From Candidatus Caldilinea saccharophila (GTDB lineage: Bacteria > Chloroflexota > Anaerolineae > Caldilineales > Caldilineaceae), in assembly GCA_016710365.1 (NCBI GenBank), contig JADJVW010000061.1, forward strand, positions 53,915 through 117,914: 64,000 nt of DNA. The letters run 5' to 3'. Of this stretch, positions 43,047 to 52,412 are shown in pieces. The notes beneath the pieces are model-generated. The model searched no databases. It worked only from the letters and a program-made list of their open reading frames with translations, and was not told the DNA's origin. A program made the translations under genes and the position numbers. The stretch's first letter is position 1. Each line of letters opens with the position of its first letter.

Positions 43047-44132
43047 ATGAGCAATATCAAACCGGTTGCCGTCGGTGTGATTGGCTGCGGCAATATCAGC
43101 GGCGCCTATATGCGCATGTTGAAGACGCTGCCTGCCGTGCAGGTCGTTGCCTGCGCGGATCTGCGCCCAGAAGCCGCCCAGGCATTGGCGGAGCAATACC
43201 ACGTGCCTCAAGTGCTTGCGGTCGATGCGTTGCTCGCCGACCCGGCCATCGAGATCGTCCTCAACCTGACCATCCCGCAGGCGCACGGGGAGATCGCCCT
43301 GGCCGCGCTGACCGCGGGCAAGTCGGTCTACAATGAAAAGCCGCTGGCGTTGACGCGTGAGGAAGGACGCCGTATGTTGGAAATGGCGGCGCAAAAGGGA
43401 TTGCGCGTCGGCGGCGCGCCCGACACCTTTCTCGGCGGCGGCTTGCAGACCTGTCGCGAGTTGATCGACGCCGGCGCCATTGGGACGCCCGTTGCGGCCA
43501 CCGCCTTTATGATGAGCCGCGGCCACGAGCATTGGCATCCCAACCCGGCCTTCTACTATCAGCGCGGCGGCGGCCCGATGTTCGACATGGGGCCGTACTA
43601 TCTGACCGCGTTGGTGAGCCTGCTCGGCCCGGTGCAGCGCGTCAGCGGCGCCACGCGCATCACGCGGCCGCAGCGCACCATCACCAGCCAGCCGCGCTAC
43701 GGCGCGATCGTCGACGTCGAAGTGCCGACGCATGTCGCCGGTCTGCTCGACTTCGCGGCCGGTCCCATCGGGACCGTGATCACCACGTTCGACGTGCAAG
43801 CCTCGACGCTGCCGTGGATCGAAATCTACGGCACGGCCGGCACGCTGGCGACGCCCGACCCCAACACCTTTGGTGGGCCGGTGCGTCTGCGCCTGGCCGC
43901 GGACAGTGAATGGCAGGAGATCCCGGTCACGCGCCCCTACACAGAGAACAGCCGCGGCCTGGGCCTGGCCGACATGGCGGAAGGCATCCGCAACGAGCGC
44001 CCGCACCGCGCCAACGGCGAATTGGCCTATCACGTGCTGGACATCATGCACGCCATTCACGACGCTTCAACCGCGGGACAGCACGTGATGCTAGACAGCA
44101 CGTGTGTGCGACCGGACGCTATGCCTGATTAA
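43047..44132 (+). CDS. Gfo/Idh/MocA-family oxidoreductase
   Basis: This 361-residue NAD(P)-dependent enzyme has a Rossmann N-terminus (GVIGCGNISGAYMRML), the catalytic-type EKP motif in YNEKPLALTREEG, and the alpha/beta C-terminal domain with GGGPMFDMGPYYL containing an Asp and a Tyr likely to bind sugar. It oxidises a hydroxyl of a sugar or polyol. With ThuA immediately upstream it probably belongs to a carbohydrate pathway with a keto-sugar intermediate. Confidence 0.92.
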   Translation: MSNIKPVAVGVIGCGNISGAYMRMLKTLPAVQVVACADLRPEAAQALAEQYHVPQVLAVDALLADPAIEIVLNLTIPQAHGEIALAALTAGKSVYNEKPLALTREEGRRMLEMAAQKGLRVGGAPDTFLGGGLQTCRELIDAGAIGTPVAATAFMMSRGHEHWHPNPAFYYQRGGGPMFDMGPYYLTALVSLLGPVQRVSGATRITRPQRTITSQPRYGAIVDVEVPTHVAGLLDFAAGPIGTVITTFDVQASTLPWIEIYGTAGTLATPDPNTFGGPVRLRLAADSEWQEIPVTRPYTENSRGLGLADMAEGIRNERPHRANGELAYHVLDIMHAIHDASTAGQHVMLDSTCVRPDAMPD

Positions 44133-44151
44133 GCAGACGAGCTACGCGCAC

Positions 44152-44218
44152 AGAAGCGGCGGAGAGGGTGCGGCGCCACAAGACGCCGATTGCGGGCGCC
44201 GGCCCCTCCGTTGCTTCT
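44152..44218. repeat. Imperfect inverted repeat after the oxidoreductase gene
   Basis: The gap 44133-44473 has no gene. AGAAGC and CGGAG (44152-44165) are mirrored by CTCCG and GCTTCT (44206-44218), with an inner GGCGCC. The U-tract is missing on both strands. The remaining stretch up to the next start codon shows nothing I recognise. Confidence 0.45.
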
Positions 44219-44473
44219 GGAAAAACTGATTCCCTTCCTTCAAGCAGAACAAACTCATTATTCCACGCATCTTGCGCGAAATTGTCAAGCCCCTTGCTTC
44301 GCGCTCTCCGTACGCGCCCTGCCCGCAAATATCTACAGATAAGGTCATGACCTAATCCCCCAATTTTCGGGCAATTGCTGCATGACTTCCCTTACGACTC
44401 ACCATACGATCTAAAGAGGAAACTCGCCATTAGACATATATGTCGTTGCAGCGCCACAACACGGAGAATGCTC

Positions 44474-47400
44474 ATGCGTAATTGGGTGACTAAGAAAAGC
44501 TGCCGGTTGTCTTTATTCAGCTTGATGGGAGCGATCACGTTGCTGGCGCTTCTTATTGTTGTGGTTGACGGGCAAAGCACAGCAGCCCAAGGCAGCGTGC
44601 GCTACGTCAAAAGCAACGGAACAACGAGCGGCGCCTGCGCCTCGTGGGCGACTGCCTGTGGATTGAGCTATGCCATCAATCAGGCTGTGACCGGCGATGA
44701 GCTGTGGCTGGCCGCCGGCGTCTACACCCCCACGATGGGGGTGGAAAGTTCAGCTTCCTTCACGTTGACAAACGGCGTCGCTCTTTACGGAGGATTTGCC
44801 GGCACGGAAACCGCGCGCCAACAGCGCGATCCGGCGGTCCATATTGTGGTGCTTAGCGGCGATGCCGGCATTGCTGGGAATAGCGACGACAACGCAAATC
44901 ACGTTGTCACGGCCATCAATGTCGATGCCGCCACGCGCCTAGATGGCGTGACGATCCGCGACGGAAACGCCATCGGCTTTAGTGCGACCGGCAGCGGCGG
45001 CGGCATCTATATCTACAACGGCAATCTAACCATTGCCAATGTCGTCTTTACGAACAACTCCGGCCAATCTGGCGGTGGTCTTTATAGCCGTTATGGTTCA
45101 CCAACGCTCGATAACGTTCAGTTTATCGACAACAGCGCCAGCTACGGCGGCGGCGTCTATAACTACAGCCCGGCCATGACGCTGACCAATGTCACATTTC
45201 GCAATAATTCAGTCTCTCTCTATGGCGGGGGGATGTACAATAACGCCAGCAACCCGATTTTAACCGGCGCTCTCTTCGAGGAAAATCGCGCGGGCAGCTA
45301 TGGCGGCGCCCTGTACAGCAACAACAGCAACACCCTCATCACGACTGCACGATTTACCGCTAACTATGCATCGAGTAGCGGAGGCGCTATCTATTCTTAC
45401 AGGAAAACGTTCTCGCTCGCCGACACTGTGTTCATGAGCAATACTTCCAGATTTAATGGCGGCAGCATCTACGTGAGCCGCGGCGCGCTGGATGGCAATC
45501 GGATTTCACTTTTCTACAATAGCAGCAGATATAACGGTGGCGCCGTGGCCACCGATCGCAGCGTCCTGACAATGACGCACGTTACGGCGGGATTTAACCA
45601 GGCGAAGTATGGCGGCGTTTTTTATAACGACACTACAACCGTCACCCTTGCCAATGCCACCTTCTACTCAAATTCGGCGACAACTGACGGCGGCGCCATG
45701 TTCAACGATGCGGCGGCGACAACGCTCGATCATCTCACCGCTGTCGGCAACGCCGCCGAGCACTATGGCGGCGTGCTTTATACCATCCTGGAAGTTCCCA
45801 CCGTGCGCAATTCTATCCTTTGGGGCAACACTGCCGAGAAGGGGGGAGCTATCATTGGCACGGCGTTGTTTGTCGAATCGATTGTCGAAGGCGGCTGTCC
45901 AGTCGGCGTCTCATGTATGCATGTGCATGACGAGGACCCATTGTTAGGCGCGCCGGGCAATTATGGCGGCGCCGTCGATACCATTCCCGTCCTGACAGGC
46001 AGTCCAGCTATCGATCGGGCGACGGATTTCTGTCAGCCTAGCGATGCGCGCGGCGTTGCCCGCCCGCAAGGCGCCGCCTGCGATCTTGGCGCATACGAGA
46101 CGCGCGGCCTGGCGCTGCGGCTGGTCAGCGGCGGCAACCAGACAATCGAGGTCTATCAGCCCTACCCGGCGCCGCTCGTGGTCAGCGCCACCAGTATCGA
46201 GGGGCATGCCGTCGATGGCGCCCAAGCAACCTTTGCTTCGCCAGGCAGCGGAGCAGGGACTACGCCAATTACGCAGACAGTAATTTTTAGCGGTGGACAG
46301 GCGTCCATTCATGTCACCGCCAACAGCTTTCCTGGCGAGTACAGCGTGAATGTGAGTGCGCCTGGTTCGCAGCCGCTTGCCTTGACGCTGGACAACCTCG
46401 ACACACCGGTGGCAGGCTTACAGGCTTCCCATAGTGGAACAGCACCCGTTGGCCAGGCGGTGATCTTCACTGCCACCGTGCAAGGCGGCACCAGCATCGT
46501 CTATGTCTGGGAGTTTGGCGATGGCGCGACGGTCAGCACATCTGAAAACACGCTGACCCATGCTTACACTGCGGCCGGCGCTTACGCAGTGACGGTGACG
46601 GCCTCGAACGAAATGGCAAGCGCCCATTTGCCGCTTGCGCTGTCGATCTACGATGTCGAACTGGCGGGATTGACTGCCGTCAACGACGGTGCGACAAGTT
46701 TGGGGCAGCCTACACAATTCCAGGCGACAACGGAGGCAGGCACCGGTCTTGCCTATTCCTGGGAGTTTGGCGACGGCGCGACGGGTGCAGGGCAGACGCC
46801 TGTTCACACCTACGCCGCGCCTGGCGTCTATACAGCGACGCTGCACGCCACCAACGGTGTAAGTGCGGCCTCAGCTCAAACGACAGTGCTTGTAGAGCAG
46901 GCGATCGTCAATGTCACTTTACTTCCCCAGGGGACGGTTTCTGGGGAGGTCGGGCGCGCGGTAAGTTTTTCGGTTGAAGTGGCAACGGGACAACCCACCA
47001 CTCTCACATGGCAATTTGGCGATGAAGCGCCCCAGGGCAACAGCGTACTCGCGGCGGCAGAGGGCAGCGCGCCGTGGACAACCATCGAACATGTCTATGC
47101 AACGCCAGGCGCTTATCTGGTCGTTGCGCACGTTGCCAACTCAGTAAGTCAATTCGACGTCTCCAGCGCCGTAGAGATCAAGGATGTCCCGATCGGCGGC
47201 GCGTCAATTACATGGAATGGTCAGTTGGAGATTGGGCAGCCAATCAATTTTTTGGGGCAACGTGTGGAAGGAACTTCAGTTAGTTGTATTTGGGATTTTG
47301 AGGACTCGACGCCGCCGATCAGCGGCTGTGATGTGGAGCACGTGTACAAATACGAAGGACGCTTTACGATCAAACTATGGATGGTGAATTCGATAGGCGT

Positions 47401-47509
47401 TATCGTCACACGCGCCACAGTGGAGATCATCGACCCCACCCCTGACCCAACGCTAGACAATTTTATCTATCTACCCAATGTGCGGAGTCAGTGGATCATG
47501 CTGCCGTGA
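44474..47509 (+). CDS. Large secreted parallel beta-helix protein with PKD domains
   Basis: This 1011-residue protein is exported (signal helix LFSLMGAITLLALLIVVVDG then AAQG). Residues about 60-500 form a right-handed beta-helix in which NN-S-GGG turns recur (GGGIYIYNGNLTIANVVFTN, GGGVYNYSPAMTLTNVTFRN, GGGMYNNASNPILTGALFEE), ending in a CSLREA/choice-of-anchor-Q-like segment with DLGAYE. Residues about 580-985 hold three or four PKD domains with the WEFGDG core (YVWEFGDGATV, YSWEFGDGATG). These are typical of adhesins or polysaccharide-acting surface proteins. Start at 44474 is chosen because GGAG lies seven bases upstream. No sortase motif was seen. Confidence 0.85.
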   Translation: MRNWVTKKSCRLSLFSLMGAITLLALLIVVVDGQSTAAQGSVRYVKSNGTTSGACASWATACGLSYAINQAVTGDELWLAAGVYTPTMGVESSASFTLTNGVALYGGFAGTETARQQRDPAVHIVVLSGDAGIAGNSDDNANHVVTAINVDAATRLDGVTIRDGNAIGFSATGSGGGIYIYNGNLTIANVVFTNNSGQSGGGLYSRYGSPTLDNVQFIDNSASYGGGVYNYSPAMTLTNVTFRNNSVSLYGGGMYNNASNPILTGALFEENRAGSYGGALYSNNSNTLITTARFTANYASSSGGAIYSYRKTFSLADTVFMSNTSRFNGGSIYVSRGALDGNRISLFYNSSRYNGGAVATDRSVLTMTHVTAGFNQAKYGGVFYNDTTTVTLANATFYSNSATTDGGAMFNDAAATTLDHLTAVGNAAEHYGGVLYTILEVPTVRNSILWGNTAEKGGAIIGTALFVESIVEGGCPVGVSCMHVHDEDPLLGAPGNYGGAVDTIPVLTGSPAIDRATDFCQPSDARGVARPQGAACDLGAYETRGLALRLVSGGNQTIEVYQPYPAPLVVSATSIEGHAVDGAQATFASPGSGAGTTPITQTVIFSGGQASIHVTANSFPGEYSVNVSAPGSQPLALTLDNLDTPVAGLQASHSGTAPVGQAVIFTATVQGGTSIVYVWEFGDGATVSTSENTLTHAYTAAGAYAVTVTASNEMASAHLPLALSIYDVELAGLTAVNDGATSLGQPTQFQATTEAGTGLAYSWEFGDGATGAGQTPVHTYAAPGVYTATLHATNGVSAASAQTTVLVEQAIVNVTLLPQGTVSGEVGRAVSFSVEVATGQPTTLTWQFGDEAPQGNSVLAAAEGSAPWTTIEHVYATPGAYLVVAHVANSVSQFDVSSAVEIKDVPIGGASITWNGQLEIGQPINFLGQRVEGTSVSCIWDFEDSTPPISGCDVEHVYKYEGRFTIKLWMVNSIGVIVTRATVEIIDPTPDPTLDNFIYLPNVRSQWIMLP

Positions 47510-47662
47510 GTTGGATGATTCTGCGCGCCGAGGACGGGCTGCAAACCGCCTGATGGAACGGAATGGTGGCAGCAGTCCGCCACACTGCTTGGCATTCCCT
47601 GCTCCTCTGTGTAGAATGCAGAACGCTAACCTCTTTCCCTTCTACATTTGCAGGAGCCTTTT

Positions 47663-49033
47663 ATGTCCAATCAAACAAAATTTATCCTTTCTGAGCAGGA
47701 CATCCCCGAAAAGTGGTACAACATCACCGCGGACATGCCGAACAAGCCGTTGCCGCCGCTGCATCCGGCCACGCATGAGCCCATTGGCCCGGACGCATTG
47801 GCGCCCCTGTTTCCGATGGGGTTGATCGAGCAGGAAGTCACCAGCGACGCCTGGGTCGAGATTCCCGAAGAGGTGCGTGACATCTACAAGGTGTGGCGAC
47901 CAACGCCGCTCTATCGCGCGCATCGTCTCGAAAAAGCGCTCGACACGCCGGCCAAGATCTACTACAAATATGAAGGCGTCAGCCCAGCCGGCTCGCACAA
48001 GCCCAACACCGCGGTGCCACAGGCCTATTACAACATGAAGGAAGGCGTCACGCGCATCACCACCGAGACGGGCGCCGGGCAATGGGGCAGCGCGCTCGCC
48101 TTTGCCTGTAACCTCTTTGGCATCCATTGCGAAGTCTACATGGTGCGCATCTCCTACGACCAGAAGCCCTACCGCAAGCTGATGATGAACACCTGGGGCG
48201 CCGATGTCTATCCATCGCCATCCGACCGCACCCACGCCGGCCGCCAGATCCTGGCGCAAGACGCCGCCTCGCCCGGCAGTCTGGGCATCGCGATCTCCGA
48301 AGCGGTCGAAATCGCCGCCACCCACGACGACACCAAATACTCGCTGGGCAGCGTGCTCAACCACGTGCTGCTCCACCAGACCGTCATCGGCCAGGAAGCG
48401 CTCAAACAGATGGAGATGGCGGGCGATTTCCCGGACATCATCATTGCGCCCTTTGGCGGCGGCTCGAATTTTGCCGGCATCTCCTTTCCCTTCCTGCGCC
48501 ACAAGCTGGTGGAGGGCAAAAAGCTGCGCGCCATTGCGGTGGAGCCAACCTCCTGCCCGAAGCTGACGCGCGGCGTCTTCCGCTACGACTTTGGCGACAC
48601 GGTGGGTATGACGCCGCTGCTGCCGATGTACACGCTCGGCCACACCTTCATCCCGGCCAAGATCCACGCCGGCGGGCTGCGCTATCACGGTGCAGGCGTC
48701 ATCGTCAGCCAGTTGCTCAAGGATAACATCATCGAGGCGGTGGCAGTCGATCAGCTTGAGACGTTTGAGGCAGGTGTGCTTTTCGCCAAAACCGAAGGCA
48801 TTATTCCGGCGCCGGAAGCAAATTACGGCATCGCCCAGGCGCTCCGCGAGGCGCAGATTGCCAAGGAAGAGGGCGTGGCCAAGACGATTCTCTTCAACCT
48901 CTGCGGGCATGGCAACTTTGACATGGCATCCTACGACGCCTATTTCTCCGGTCGCCTGCAGAAGCACGAGATGACCCAGCAAGAAATTGAGGCTGCGCTT
49001 GCCTTGATCGACACGCCGGCCATCCCGGCGTGA
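47663..49033 (+). CDS. Tryptophan synthase beta chain, TrpB2 type
   Basis: This 456-residue PLP enzyme has the PLP lysine in AGSHKPNTA (Lys113), the Gly-rich phosphate loop GGGSN, and the extended N- and C-terminal segments of the TrpB2 class (KWYNITADMPNKPLPPLHP near the start). TrpB2 makes tryptophan from indole and serine, often without tight binding to TrpA. No trpA or other trp gene is near, in keeping with this class. ATG follows AGGAG by nine bases. The TrpB2 assignment rests on the N-terminal extension and on GVSPAGSHKPNTA. Confidence 0.92.
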   Translation: MSNQTKFILSEQDIPEKWYNITADMPNKPLPPLHPATHEPIGPDALAPLFPMGLIEQEVTSDAWVEIPEEVRDIYKVWRPTPLYRAHRLEKALDTPAKIYYKYEGVSPAGSHKPNTAVPQAYYNMKEGVTRITTETGAGQWGSALAFACNLFGIHCEVYMVRISYDQKPYRKLMMNTWGADVYPSPSDRTHAGRQILAQDAASPGSLGIAISEAVEIAATHDDTKYSLGSVLNHVLLHQTVIGQEALKQMEMAGDFPDIIIAPFGGGSNFAGISFPFLRHKLVEGKKLRAIAVEPTSCPKLTRGVFRYDFGDTVGMTPLLPMYTLGHTFIPAKIHAGGLRYHGAGVIVSQLLKDNIIEAVAVDQLETFEAGVLFAKTEGIIPAPEANYGIAQALREAQIAKEEGVAKTILFNLCGHGNFDMASYDAYFSGRLQKHEMTQQEIEAALALIDTPAIPA

Positions 49034-49132
49034 GATTGGATGGAGTTGCGAAGCCACTCGAACGAGCCGCAGGATCCATCTCCTGAAGTTCTTCGTGCTC
49101 GTCCGGGTGGCTTTGTAAAGCGATCTTTCCTA

Positions 49133-49711
49133 TCAAACCGTTGCGACTTGAGACCCGCGCCCTCGCCCAATTTGGGTGAAAAAGACCAGCACCAGCACAA
49201 TCGACAGGCTATTGAGCAGCCCCGCCACCAGGAAGGGTAGACCGGGCGCGGTGCGGGTCAGCGCGCCGCCCAGCACCGCGCCGCTGATCATGGCGATGCT
49301 CCACGTGGCATGGAGCAGACCAAAGGCGCGGCCATGTTCGGCGCGCGGCACGCCGTCGGAGACCAGCACAAAGAACAGCGTCGCCAGCGCCCACGCTGCG
49401 GCAATCCCCAGGATGCCAAAGAAAAAGACGCCCCACAACTGCCCGGCAAAGAGCGCCAGACCCAGCGACGCGACGATCAATGTCGCATAGCCAATGAGCG
49501 TAGGCCAGCGATGGCCGTAGCGATCCGCGGCGCGGCCGGCCAGCAACTGCGCCCCCGACGCGATCACCAGGCTGGCCGCACCGTAGAGTGCGACCGTCGT
49601 CTTGGCGCCGGCCAGTTCGTTGATCATGAGCGGCGCCAGCACCGTCGCCATCCCGTAGAAGAGCGTGGGGAGAAAGCGCAGCCCCATCAACAACTGCACC
49701 ACGGGCGGCGC
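49133..49711 (-). CDS. MFS transporter, C-terminal half (after frameshift)
   Basis: This half holds membrane helices 7-12 of a 12-helix major facilitator. It starts at about APPVVQLLMGLRFLP and includes AGRAADRYGHRWP, the loop 8-9 version of the MFS loop motif, and ends in a hydrophilic tail. The frame joins the N-terminal half with a single-base shift near 49711 (GGCGCGCCGCCC). Both halves are well conserved, so the split is probably an assembly artefact. Confidence 0.78.
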   Translation of the reverse strand, partial: APPVVQLLMGLRFLPTLFYGMATVLAPLMINELAGAKTTVALYGAASLVIASGAQLLAGRAADRYGHRWPTLIGYATLIVASLGLALFAGQLWGVFFFGILGIAAAWALATLFFVLVSDGVPRAEHGRAFGLLHATWSIAMISGAVLGGALTRTAPGLPFLVAGLLNSLSIVLVLVFFTQIGRGRGSQVATV

Positions 49712-50349
49712 GCCAACGCCAGCGTCGTCCTGCGGCCTTGCGGCTGGGCGTCGCTGACCGGCTGCTGCGCAGGCAATAGCATGACGGCCACCACGAGCGC
49801 GGCCACGATCACCACCAATCCGATCAGCCCATAGAGACGAAAGCCGGACGCATCGAGAACCTGCCCTGCGATCGGGCTGCCCGCGGCGCCGCCCAACGTC
49901 ATGCTCAGCGCATAGAGCGCCGACAGCAGACCCAGCCGCTGCGGATCGGCCATGCGCGTCAGATAACTCGAACCGCCCAGCGTTTGCAAGCTGCCTGCTG
50001 CGCCGCCCACCATCCAGAGCACGGCCACCACCACAGGGATCGGCGCCACAAATACAAGGCTGGCCAATGCTCCGCCGCTCAGACCCATTACCAGCACGCG
50101 CTTGCTGCCCAACGTATCGCTCAAGCGTCCACCGTAAAGCGCCGCGAGCAGGCCCGCCGCCTGTCCGGTCGCCACCACAATCGATAGGGTCAGCGGGGAA
50201 TAATGGAGTTGCTCTTCCAGATAGATCGGAAAGAAAGACATCTGAGGGAGAATCCAAGCGCCGTTCAACAATTGAATCAGCAGCAAAGGGAAGATCCATC
50301 CCACATCGTGCCGGGTGAAGTACAGCCAGCGTCTACGCAGCGCGTCCAC
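49712..50349 (-). CDS. MFS transporter, N-terminal half
   Basis: This half holds helices 1-6, with the loop 2-3 motif GGRLSDTLGSKRV and the helix 5 GGAAGSPIAGQVLD segment, of a 12-helix proton-linked exporter of drug-resistance style. The GTG at 50349 (VDALRRRW) is the only reasonable start between the end of the binding-protein gene (50405) and the first helix. The frame ends in ALARRPWCSC after losing similarity. The substrate is unknown. Confidence 0.78.
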
Positions 50350-50404
50350 AGGAGTCTCGTTTCGTTTGCGTCGTGAGAAAAGGACAAAAGCGACGGTGCG
50401 ATGC

Positions 50405-51319
50405 TTACGGCGTCCCGAACCAGTGGTTATAGATCTGGTCGTAAGCGCCGCTGTCCTGCACCTCGACCAACGCCGCATCGAGCAACGCCAGCACCGCAGG
50501 CTTTTCCTTGCCCACCGCAATGGCGTAAACTTCTTCGGTCACGGGTCCGCCCATAATGCGGATGCCTGCCGCAGGGTTGCTCTTGATATAGCCCACGATC
50601 ACCGGAATGTCTACGATCACCGCGTCCAGATCGCCGGCCGCCAGCGCTTCGATGGCTGCCGGCGAAGCGGGGAATTCCACAAGCTCGGCGGTGGTGTTTT
50701 CTGCGGCAAAGGTGGCGCCGGTCGTGCCCGTCTTGACGCCAAGCCGCACGCCTTCTGTGAGACTTTCGACGCCTGTAATCGTCGTGTTGTCGGTGCGGAT
50801 GGCGATGCCTTGTCCCGGGTTGTAGAAGGAAACCGGCGCTTTGCCGGACTCGAAATATGGCGGCGTGAAATCGACCAGCAGTTTGCGCTCATCCGTCACG
50901 GTAATGGCGCAGATCGCGGCGTCGTACTTGCCGCTTTGGAGGCCGCTGAGAATTTCGTCGAACGACGACACCACATACGCGACCTCGAAGTCTCCTGCGG
51001 CCGCCATTGCATTGAGCAGATCGACGTCAAAGCCCGCCAGCTTACCATCCTGGACAAAAACAAACGGCTCGAACGCAGGATCGATCCCTACCGTGACGAC
51101 CTCAATGGCGGGCGCCGCCGTCTCCACCGCCGGTTCGGTGGCAGTCGATGCGGTGACAGGGACTTCGGTGGCGGCAGGCTCGGTGGCGGCGGCTTGGGAC
51201 GGCGGAACAGATGTTGCGGTAGGCGGCGCCGGTGTGGCGGTTGGCGTCGACGCGCCACCACAAGCAGCGAACGCCAGCAGCGCAATTCCAAGCACGATCA
51301 GACGCAGATAAGCAGGCAT
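50405..51319 (-). CDS. Amino-acid ABC transporter solute-binding lipoprotein (SBP_bac_3)
   Basis: This 304-residue lipoprotein has the lipobox AFAAC, a Thr/Ala/Pro linker to about residue 70, and a type 2 periplasmic-binding fold: VGIDPAFEPFVFVQDGKLAG, FDVDLLNAMAA, LSGLQSGKYDAAICAITVT and GVKTGTTGATFAAEN. It would capture an amino acid or related compound at the cell surface. No permease or ATPase gene is next to it, so it may use a transporter encoded elsewhere. It is 55 bp upstream of the MFS gene in the same direction. ATG at 51319 is preceded by GGGGAGATATCC. Confidence 0.9.
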   Translation of the reverse strand: MPAYLRLIVLGIALLAFAACGGASTPTATPAPPTATSVPPSQAAATEPAATEVPVTASTATEPAVETAAPAIEVVTVGIDPAFEPFVFVQDGKLAGFDVDLLNAMAAAGDFEVAYVVSSFDEILSGLQSGKYDAAICAITVTDERKLLVDFTPPYFESGKAPVSFYNPGQGIAIRTDNTTITGVESLTEGVRLGVKTGTTGATFAAENTTAELVEFPASPAAIEALAAGDLDAVIVDIPVIVGYIKSNPAAGIRIMGGPVTEEVYAIAVGKEKPAVLALLDAALVEVQDSGAYDQIYNHWFGTP

Positions 51320-51408
51320 GGATATCTCCCCATTTGACGATAAATACAAAGCTAACCGCGCCAGTCTATCATGGCTTCCCTGCTCTCCAAAGTGTTATGG
51401 GCGCGCAG

Positions 51409-51516
51409 GTCGGGCTACCAGCCCGACGTGTTGCATCGACGATCGGCGTCACGCTACCAACCCGACCACCGTGAAACACCGCCAGAGAAGAGGCCGCCCC
51501 AAAAATGAGGCGGCCT
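51409..51516. repeat. Two short hairpins between binding-protein and cupredoxin-like genes
   Basis: GTCGGGCT-ACC-AGCCCGAC (51409-51427) and AGGCCGCC-n10-GGCGGCCT (51491-51516) are perfect 8-bp stems. The second lies about 40 bp beyond the stop of the cupredoxin-like gene on the minus strand and may end its transcript, although no U-tract follows. No gene is seen in 51320-51557. Confidence 0.5.
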
Positions 51517-51557
51517 GACGCGGGGAGGAAAAGAGGAAGCGCGGATGATCCAATGGG

Positions 51558-52175
51558 TCAGGGTTCGATCATCAACACGCCTAAGAGGCAACGCTGCTGC
51601 AAGGCTCTGGGACAGGCTTCATTGAAAATCGGGTAAATGCCAGTCTGCTTGCACTGCCAGAAATAGACGCCGCTTGCGCCAGGCGCTAACGGGTGTTGCT
51701 GCTCTGCGGTCTGCTGAATGCCGTAATCGTCGTCCAGCAGCGCCAGGTGGAGCGGGCTTTGCGTGTGATTGATCACGTGCACTTCGATCTGCTCGCCACG
51801 CACGGCGCGCAACACAAACGGGCGCAGCAAGTTGTTGGGCTGACGTACATCTCTGGGCAGCATTCGCCGCACCTGCTCGAACGCAAGCCCGTAACGGCGC
51901 GCCAGCAAATCTGCGTCCGCATCGAGCTCGGAGGCGGTGTGCACGGAATGTTCGGCCGCATTCATGCGCTGCGCCAGATATTCCAACAGCGGCAGGTTGC
52001 GCTGTAAGGTCAGCAACGCACGTTCTGGCTCGCTGCTGAAGGGGGGCAGGGTCATGGCCATCAGGCGATAGATGCGCATCTCGGCGCCGGGCAGCGTCTG
52101 CTTGCTGGCCGTGTGAGCCGGCAGGCGATGAAGCGGTGTAGCGGAGACAGTCTGGCGGTGATAAGCAGTGAGCAT
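51558..52175 (-). CDS. Cupredoxin-like hypothetical protein
   Basis: This 205-residue protein has an N-terminal alpha-helical part (residues 15-110, no signal peptide) and a C-terminal domain that resembles a cupredoxin of the multicopper-oxidase kind: FVLRAVRGEQIEVHVINHTQ, HLALLDDD, LAPGASGVYFWQCKQTGIYP, and a Cys near GVLMIEP. The His-Cys-His-Met set expected of a working type 1 copper site looks incomplete. ATG at 52175 follows GAGAGGGATTCTG. It is divergent from the SARP-like regulator, but no joint role can be stated. Confidence 0.6.
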   Translation of the reverse strand: MLTAYHRQTVSATPLHRLPAHTASKQTLPGAEMRIYRLMAMTLPPFSSEPERALLTLQRNLPLLEYLAQRMNAAEHSVHTASELDADADLLARRYGLAFEQVRRMLPRDVRQPNNLLRPFVLRAVRGEQIEVHVINHTQSPLHLALLDDDYGIQQTAEQQHPLAPGASGVYFWQCKQTGIYPIFNEACPRALQQRCLLGVLMIEP

Positions 52176-52349
52176 CAGAATCCCTCTCTCGTAGGCGCCG
52201 AGCGTATAACTCGGCTTTGGATCAGTCAGGTTGTTGTCTGAGGCTATCCTAGCCTGCGTCGCGTTGATCCCGCGTTGATGGCAAACAGCTGCCATAAGCT
52301 TTGGAGGACTTCACTCACTTGAACTTCACCACCCGCTGCATCGGTGCGC

Positions 52350-52378
52350 TGGACAGCGCCAAACGTTGACCGTATACT
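52350..52378 (+). promoter_or_regulatory. Promoter of the SARP/NB-ARC gene
   Basis: TGGACA (52350-52355) and TATACT (52373-52378) are 17 bp apart. The predicted start is near 52385, so translation must begin at the ATG at 52413 or 52419, not at the upstream GTG at 52344, which lies before the promoter. Confidence 0.6.
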
Positions 52379-52412
52379 GGGGAGCCGGCGTATTCAGCTC
52401 TTTGCACTGGTC

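Noticed and set aside
42504..44060. A 518-codon minus-strand frame over ThuA and the oxidoreductase
   Set aside because: Same kind of antisense shadow; both plus-strand genes are clear family members.
51409..51427. GTCGGGCT-ACC-AGCCCGAC as a possible CRISPR-like repeat
   Set aside because: It occurs once, without regularly spaced copies. No CRISPR array was seen anywhere in the window.
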